Assembly: GCF_009856355.1 (NCBI RefSeq)
Contig: NZ_WMEW01000014.1
Location: 19,158-83,157, forward strand
Source: Halobacillus litoralis
GTDB lineage: Bacteria; Bacillota; Bacilli; Bacillales; Halobacillaceae
Length of the DNA: 64,000 nucleotides
Direction: 5' to 3'
Shown one piece after another: positions 59,701 to 64,000 of the stretch. The notes beneath the pieces are model-generated. The model was not told the origin of the DNA, searched no databases, and saw only the letters and a program-made list of their open reading frames with translations. Position 1 is the first letter of the stretch. Each line of letters begins with the position of its first letter. The translations under genes and the position numbers were made by a program.

Positions 59701-60753
59701 TTATCTCGGCCGGCAGATCAAGCCGTTATGAACTTTAATATAACCATGTCTGAGGATGTCGAAGCCGTTCTCATACATATATAAGCCCATCTGCTCAACG
59801 GTCATCAATTCTCTGTAAGTGTGATTCATCACGTCAGCCATCACATGATAATACAAGCGGGAGCGGAGCTGGTTCCTCGGGGTCGTAAGAACAGCATAGC
59901 CGTTGTCTTTCAAAAAACGCCTGTGCCAGTCCACCGCTTCCTGTTTATATTCATCGGGGAAATGTTCCAGCAGACCAACCGAAAGTACAATGTCAAACTC
60001 TTTTCCATAAGGAAGGTTCCGGATATCATCGACCACATATTCAATGTTCAAGTCATCCTTATAGATGATTTTATCCTGACCTGTTTTAGGGTTGTGGCCG
60101 AGAAAGGGGTAGCTTTCCGGAAACTCAGCAAACCGTGTCGTTTTACAGTATTCATCGTAATCAACCATAACGATCTCAGCACCGGGATACATGGCGCCCA
60201 GCTGCATGGCTTCATATCCCTCTGCGGCTCCTAGAAAGAGAATCCGGGGACGATGGACAAGCAGTCCTTGAAAAAGGGCTCTTTTTCCCCGTGGATCCCA
60301 GATTCCGTCCTGGATCCGGTGAACGTAATTCCATAAATGCAGCTGTACAAGATTACCGAGCGCGTGACTGACCTCAGAGGGCTGGAAGGACCGGAGGCTG
60401 CTCAGGAATTCCTGTTTTGTCCGGTCTTTTTCCAGGGGCACATCTTTCATGAACCACTCATGGAAGGCCCTGTTGAAATAGGTCCAAGATGTATGAGGGT
60501 CCATCGCTTTTTCATGGGTTTTCTCCCATGCTTCACGTTCTTTGGCGTATTTTTTAACTTCAAAAGGTTTTCCGATGTCCTGCCAGGACAGCATGGACCA
60601 GTCGGATACTGTATTGACGCGGACGAACTTGTTGTATTCCTTCTCCGAATACTTCCTGAGATCAACTCGATACTGGGGATGGACTGTTGTTTTTCCGATA
60701 TCCTCCTCATGGTACGGCTTGGATGACCGGTTTTCGAGCGCCGCTTCCTTCAT
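59701..60753 (-). CDS. Class I SAM methyltransferase with N-terminal extension
   Basis: 350 residues from ATG 60753 (AAGGTGGG seven bases upstream). The N-terminal 170 residues are basic and aromatic (YRVDLRKYSEKEYNKFV) and unknown; the methyltransferase part from about 175 has ILFLGAAEGYEAMQLG, IVMVDYDEYC, VDDIRNLPYGKEFDIVLSVGLLEHFPD and LKDNGYAVLTTPRNQ. The acceptor is unknown. It is convergent with the Mta-like gene and divergent from yocH. Confidence 0.75.
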   Translation of the reverse strand: MKEAALENRSSKPYHEEDIGKTTVHPQYRVDLRKYSEKEYNKFVRVNTVSDWSMLSWQDIGKPFEVKKYAKEREAWEKTHEKAMDPHTSWTYFNRAFHEWFMKDVPLEKDRTKQEFLSSLRSFQPSEVSHALGNLVQLHLWNYVHRIQDGIWDPRGKRALFQGLLVHRPRILFLGAAEGYEAMQLGAMYPGAEIVMVDYDEYCKTTRFAEFPESYPFLGHNPKTGQDKIIYKDDLNIEYVVDDIRNLPYGKEFDIVLSVGLLEHFPDEYKQEAVDWHRRFLKDNGYAVLTTPRNQLRSRLYYHVMADVMNHTYRELMTVEQMGLYMYENGFDILRHGYIKVHNGLICRPR

Positions 60754-60797
60754 CAATAATCCCACCTTTTTCATCGTTGGGTTTACTATACCGATTT

Positions 60798-60813
60798 TTG
60801 TAACCGTTTACAA
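60798..60813. promoter_or_regulatory. Short palindrome between methyltransferase and yocH
   Basis: TTGTAA-N4-TTACAA lies 45 bases upstream of the methyltransferase start. A second related pair, ATTACAA and TTGTAAT, lies at about 60857-60883. They may be operator sites. Evidence is only symmetry. Confidence 0.3.
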
Positions 60814-61011
60814 TATTTCGCTTCATTATATGGGAATCCTGCTTCCTTCTATATATTACAAACAGGTAAAGTCCTTGTAATCTATGAAACGTATTTGTTG
60901 CTCTTCTGTTATTGGAATCCTGGCTGTACGTGTTAAAGTAGGTCTTGTGATTTTAAAGCAGCGCTTAGCCGAGAGCTGAGCGAGACTGTTTACCAAGGAG
61001 GAAATTGAATC

Positions 61012-61794
61012 ATGATGAAAAAAACTATTGTTTCTTTGGCGGCGGTCGCATCGGTTTCGGCGGTAACAGCAACAGCGGTAAGTGCAGAAGAAGTTACAGT
61101 TAATAAAGGAGACACACTTTGGGGCATAGCCCAAGACCATAATGTGTCCGTGCAAGATATAAAAGACAACAACGAATTAAACTCTAACTTAATCTTCCCT
61201 AACCAGACACTGACCGTGAACGGCGGAAATAATAATGGACAGGCTTCCTCATCCAGTGATGTCCACAAAGTGGTTTCCGGCGACACACTATTCAGTATTG
61301 GTCAGCAAAACGGGGTAAGTGTAGAACAGCTTCAAGCCTGGAATAATATTGATTCCCATCTAATCTATCCTGGCGAAGAGCTTTCTCTTCAGGGGTCAGC
61401 TGTAGAAACATCTACAGAACAAAGTGCGCCTGACAATAATACGACGGATCAAGAGGCGGAAGCTGAACAGACATCAGCCGACCCTGCCGGCGGTGACGAA
61501 GCCGTTAAAACGATGACAATGGAAGCGACAGCTTATACAGCCTTTTGTGAAGGCTGCTCCGGTACGACAGCAACAGGGATTGACCTTAGAGCCAATCCGG
61601 ATCAGAAAGTGATCGCTGTCGACCCTGATGTGATTCCACTAGGTACAGAAGTATATGTAGAAGGTTACGGCAAGGCTGTAGCCGGCGATATTGGTGGTGC
61701 GATCCAAGGTAACCGTATCGACGTCTATATGGAAGACCGTTCTGATGCCCTTGATTTCGGACGTAAATCTGTAGAAGTAAAAGTTTATGAATAA
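61012..61794 (+). CDS. yocH: Secreted LysM-3D cell-wall protein (YocH-like)
   Basis: 260 residues. Signal peptide 1-25 (TIVSLAAVASVSAVTATAVSAEE), two LysM domains (about 27-70, GDTLWGIAQDHNVS, and 84-128, GDTLFSIGQQNGVS), an acidic linker and a C-terminal 3D domain (170-260) with the three aspartates (VDPDVIPLG, AGDIGG, RIDVYM) of lytic transglycosylase-like MltA/3D proteins. It should bind and cleave peptidoglycan. In B. subtilis yocH is a WalRK target; I do not see a convincing WalR box. AAGGAGGAAATTGAATC precedes the ATG. Confidence 0.9.
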   Translation: MMKKTIVSLAAVASVSAVTATAVSAEEVTVNKGDTLWGIAQDHNVSVQDIKDNNELNSNLIFPNQTLTVNGGNNNGQASSSSDVHKVVSGDTLFSIGQQNGVSVEQLQAWNNIDSHLIYPGEELSLQGSAVETSTEQSAPDNNTTDQEAEAEQTSADPAGGDEAVKTMTMEATAYTAFCEGCSGTTATGIDLRANPDQKVIAVDPDVIPLGTEVYVEGYGKAVAGDIGGAIQGNRIDVYMEDRSDALDFGRKSVEVKVYE

Positions 61795-61798
61795 TATA

Positions 61799-61836
61799 GA
61801 GAAAAACCGGCCCTGGTTCAGGGTCGGTTTTTTTAT
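61799..61836 (+). terminator. Terminator after yocH
   Basis: AAACCGGCCCTG and CAGGGTCGGTTTTTT flank a short loop. Confidence 0.85.
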
Positions 61837-61971
61837 ACAAATTTTAGAAAAAACATGCCCCAATTAACGAAAATACGTTTAAAAATCAAACACAGCGGAA
61901 ACCGTTGAGTAAGGATGATTCCCGATATAATTGGATGTCATAGAAAAAATGCTATAAAACATAAATTTTGC

Positions 61972-62000
61972 TTGCATTAACGTCGTTTTACTAATAATAT
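61972..62000 (+). promoter_or_regulatory. Promoter for the 50-residue gene
   Basis: TTGCAT (61972-61977), a 17-base spacer, TAATAT (61995-62000), in an AT-rich stretch. Confidence 0.6.
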
Positions 62001-62046
62001 CAAGAGGAATCATTTCATATCCTAAAAAGAAAAGGAGGACACCACG

Positions 62047-62199
62047 ATGACTCTGCTCTATTCAAAAGCCCGTGAGTTGTTCGATCAGGACTACAAAAAC
62101 AGCCCTGAAGGTCAGGCACAGGAAAAAGGTAAAGGGGTAAAACGCACACGGAGTGGAAAGGTACTTTTCTCTTTCCGTAAGCAGAACAAACGTAAATAA
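62047..62199 (+). CDS. Small basic protein, 50 residues
   Basis: ATG 62047 follows AAAAGGAGGACACCACG, a strong site, and a promoter is visible upstream. The protein starts MTLLYSKARELFDQDYKN and ends in a lysine/arginine-rich tail (VKRTRSGKVLFSFRKQNKRK). It could bind nucleic acid or membrane. I do not recognise it. The codon use and the strong site argue for a real gene. Confidence 0.65.
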   Translation: MTLLYSKARELFDQDYKNSPEGQAQEKGKGVKRTRSGKVLFSFRKQNKRK

Positions 62200-62280
62200 C
62201 TTCAGACGTGGTGAAGGTAGCTATGAGAAGAAATATGAAACGAATCAACATGGCTGACTACTTGAAGAATAGAGTCCCAT

Positions 62281-62326
62281 GGATCAGCGCTTATTTGACG
62301 GAATCAGTCAATAGGCGCTGATTTTT
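62281..62326 (+). terminator. Terminator after the small basic gene
   Basis: ATCAGCGC and GCGCTGAT flank a long loop with an inner imperfect pair TTTGACG/AGTCAA; TTTTTTT follows. A 32-codon frame at 62223-62321 overlaps this hairpin and is doubtful. Confidence 0.7.
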
Positions 62327-62389
62327 TTATGGAAAGGTTTAGGTCTGCTGCGCTGCGGTAATGGTTTAGTCACAAGGAGGCGGACAAGG

Positions 62390-63190
62390 ATGAACATATT
62401 TTCTAAAGAAGCCCTGAAGGGTGAACATATTATTGTAACGGGCGCTACAGGCGGAATCGGTTATGAAACAGCGAAAGAAATTGTCCGGGCAGGAGGGCAC
62501 GTGACGATTACTGGAAGAGATGAAGATAAACTGGCTTCGTTGAGAGAGGAATGTTCAAGCATCAATGGATCGGCCCAGATTTATGTAAGTGGAGCCGACC
62601 TGAATCAGGCAGAAGACCGGAAAAGGGTTGTGCATGATGCCGGTCAGGCAATCGGTCCGGTTACAGGGGTGGTGAACTCTGCCGGGGTTATTGGAGGAGG
62701 TCCGCTGGAAGACCTCAGTGAGGAAAAGATGCGCGAAGTTATGGAATTGAATTATTTTTCCACAGTCCTTTTCACTCAGGAAGCCTATCAGGTAATGAAG
62801 CCGAATGGAAAAGGGTCTATTGTGAACGTATCTTCCCTTTCAGGTTTAAGGGGGACGCACAGCAATACAGCTTACAGCGCCTCCAAATTTGCAGTTATCG
62901 CTTTCACCCAGTCCTTCGCTTTTGAAGCTGTTGAACATGGAATACGTGTAAATGCGGTCTGTCCGGGTTATGTAGATACTTCAATGGGGCAGGAATCTAT
63001 CCGCTCGAAAGGGGAAAGAGAAGGAAGAAGCTACGAAGAGCAGCGGGCGCGTGCAGAGCAGGGGATACCTTCCGGGAGGTTAAGCAGCGCCGCGGAAGTC
63101 GCAAGGTCGATCGTCTATCTGCTAACCCCTGCTTCAGAGAATATTGTCGGAGAGTCGCTGAAGATATCTGGTGGAACGGTGATGAGGTAA
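62390..63190 (+). CDS. Short-chain dehydrogenase/reductase
   Basis: 266 residues. TGATGGIG (17-24) is the NAD(P) motif, NSAG the central strand motif, and Ser plus YSASK the catalytic triad with tetrad asparagine (NYF). VCPGYVDTSMG and ENIVGESLKISGG are typical of FabG-like enzymes. The arginine in ITGRDED after the second strand favours NADPH. Substrate unknown. CAAGGAGGCGGACAAGG is upstream of the ATG. Single gene. Confidence 0.88.
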   Translation: MNIFSKEALKGEHIIVTGATGGIGYETAKEIVRAGGHVTITGRDEDKLASLREECSSINGSAQIYVSGADLNQAEDRKRVVHDAGQAIGPVTGVVNSAGVIGGGPLEDLSEEKMREVMELNYFSTVLFTQEAYQVMKPNGKGSIVNVSSLSGLRGTHSNTAYSASKFAVIAFTQSFAFEAVEHGIRVNAVCPGYVDTSMGQESIRSKGEREGRSYEEQRARAEQGIPSGRLSSAAEVARSIVYLLTPASENIVGESLKISGGTVMR

Positions 63191-63278
63191 TGCCCGGTTC
63201 TCCATACCTTTGTTTTTCAGAGGCGTAAAATGGGAATAGAAGAGTAACAGCCTACAAAATAGAAAAGGAGTGACTGCA

Positions 63279-63371
63279 ATGGGTCGACTGATTCGTAAAG
63301 TTGCTAAGTATGGTCCGATCGTTTATCCGCTGATTAAGAAGTTTATGAGAAAACGAAAAGGAAGATATTGA
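63279..63371 (+). CDS. Small strongly basic protein, 30 residues
   Basis: ATG 63279 has AAAAGGAGTGACTGCA directly upstream and the frame ends just before a clear terminator. The peptide (MGRLIRKVAKYGPIVYP followed by LIKKFMRKRKGRY) would form an amphipathic basic helix and could associate with membrane or rRNA. Similar tiny basic proteins with the KYGP..YP motif are, in my recollection, conserved in Bacillaceae but unstudied. It sits just upstream of an rRNA operon. Confidence 0.65.
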   Translation: MGRLIRKVAKYGPIVYPLIKKFMRKRKGRY

Positions 63372-63401
63372 AACGTGCTGATCCCAGCACGTTTTTTTGT
63401 G
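63372..63401 (+). terminator. Terminator after the 30-residue gene
   Basis: AAACGTGCTG and CAGCACGTTT flank a short loop, followed by TTTTTTT. Confidence 0.88.
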
Positions 63402-63461
63402 GGCGTCGGAATAGTGGGCCGGTTTGGTGTCGGTGAATCTTTGAAAATATGAAAATCCCTC

Positions 63462-63768
63462 TTGTGTTACAGGAATGGAGCGTGGTATATTATTAAACGC
63501 CGCATTGAGAGCGGCTCAGCGGAGCGAAAGACGCCGTGAAAAAACACGAAAAAGTTATTGACTTCAATAACCATGCGTGATAAATTGTTAATTGTCGCTT
63601 TAAAAGAGCGATGCGGTGTTGAAAGACGCCGAAACAAATCACAAAAAAGTTGTTGACATTAACAACCCGGCGTGATAAACTAGTATTTGTCGCCAAAAAC
63701 GACAGCAACAACGCTTTCTCAACTTCATCAAAAAAGTTGTTGACATGAAAATCAACACATGATAAGAT
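63462..63768 (+). promoter_or_regulatory. Tandem rRNA promoters
   Basis: P1 TTGACT 63558-63563/TAAATT 63581-63586, P2 TTGACA 63653-63658/TAAACT 63676-63681, P3 TTGACA 63740-63745/TAAGAT 63763-63768. All three have 17-base spacers and TGA just before the -10 (extended -10), and P1 and P2 share GACGCCG and AAAAAGTT context. A weaker P0 (TTGTGT 63462-63467, 18-base spacer, TATATT 63486-63491) lies upstream. Confidence 0.85.
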
Positions 63769-63802
63769 GATTAAGTCGCTGTTTTCAAACGGCAGACAAC
63801 AT

Positions 63803-63822
63803 TTGATCTTTGAAAACTGAAC
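63803..63822 (+). promoter_or_regulatory. rRNA leader boxA-like region
   Basis: TTGATCTTTGAAAACTGAAC is the leader element found upstream of Bacillus rrn operons, with transcription antitermination as likely role. Confidence 0.6.
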
Positions 63823-63911
63823 GAACCAACCAGTACGTCAAAACATTTCTTCTTTAATGAAGGAATTTGAAACAAGCACATTCGGTGTGCAGATGAGCAA
63901 GTCAAACTACT

Positions 63912-64000
63912 TTTATGGAGAGTTTGATCCTGGCTCAGGACGAACGCTGGCGGCGTGCCTAATACATGCAAGTCGAGCGCGGGAAGCGAGCGGATCCCTT
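63912..64000 (+). rRNA. 16S ribosomal RNA, 5' end
   Basis: GGAGAGTTTGATCCTGGCTC, ACGAACGCTGGCGGCGTGCC and TACATGCAAGTCGAGCG are universal 16S 5' sequences. The variable stretch GCGGGAAGCGAGCGGATCCC agrees in my memory with Halobacillus and neighbours. The window ends in variable region 1. Confidence 0.97.

Noticed and set aside
62223..62321. 32-codon frame behind the 50-residue gene
   Set aside because: Weak binding site, and its last third overlaps a terminator hairpin.
1..64000. tRNA genes, prophage, toxin-antitoxin or defence islands
   Set aside because: No tRNA-like GGTTCGAATCC arm with a cloverleaf, no integrase, phage structural genes, restriction or other defence genes were seen in the window.

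Overview
The window looks like chromosomal DNA from a moderately halophilic, endospore-forming member of the Bacillaceae. Halobacillus or a close relative is my best guess. The grounds are Bacillus-type ribosome binding sites, a T-box and an S-box leader, Bacillus-specific families (YuzB, YvbH, YphP/BrxA, YpgR, YocH, small acid-soluble spore protein H) and the first 90 bases of a 16S rRNA gene that read like Halobacillus. Genus is an inference from memory of sequence style, not from a search. About sixty genes are visible. I see no tRNA gene, prophage, CRISPR array or complete insertion sequence.

Layout. 1-6 kb: end of an MBL-fold hydrolase, a large membrane protein, a tiny carbonic-anhydrase-like protein, an FAD amine oxidoreductase, a VOC protein and a DJ-1/Hsp31 protein. 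6-14 kb: a CzrA-type zinc sensor, a second MurE-like ligase, a small RelA/SpoT-type HD hydrolase, a RibF paralogue behind a palindromic promoter, YuzB, a SAM hydroxide adenosyltransferase, an aldo/keto reductase and UvsE. 14-22 kb: a CDP-alcohol phosphotransferase, an alanine/glycine symporter, a flavin reductase and a GntR/ABC/permease/ECF-sigma operon. 22-29 kb (mostly minus strand): a PCYCGC lipoprotein, a GAF-GAF-PAS-GGDEF-EAL protein followed 4 bases later by a thiamine-diphosphate enzyme, and PadR-chromate transporter. 29-38 kb: ferredoxin-NADP reductase, metI-metC under a SAM riboswitch, glutaminase-DUF4385, cytochrome bd and a methyltransferase.

38-50 kb: T-box controlled type-2-like isoleucyl-tRNA synthetase, an Rrf2 regulator, a nitroreductase behind a nested palindromic promoter, YvbH, SspH, a TetR regulator, and nadB-nadC-nadA divergent from nifS (quinolinate and NAD synthesis plus the desulfurase thought to feed the NadA cluster), then MscL. 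50-64 kb: an MFS exporter behind an RBS-masking hairpin, bacilliredoxin and YpgR, an ABC exporter with a DUF4064 protein, a formate/nitrite-type channel, DinB, a Mta-like MerR activator, a LysM-3D wall protein, two very small genes, an SDR and finally three tandem extended -10 promoters leading into 16S rRNA.

The most unusual structure is a dispersed intergenic repeat. It occurs as three long copies (near 8.4, 21.5 and 56.1 kb), three partial copies (3.1, 41.9 and 57.9 kb), probable decayed traces and one solo end-hairpin. In three places the element lies between two near-identical copies of a transcription terminator hairpin, and the hairpin is different at each locus, as if insertion had duplicated the host terminator. 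A separate 0.2 kb inverted-repeat element with a 9-base target duplication lies at 42.0 kb.
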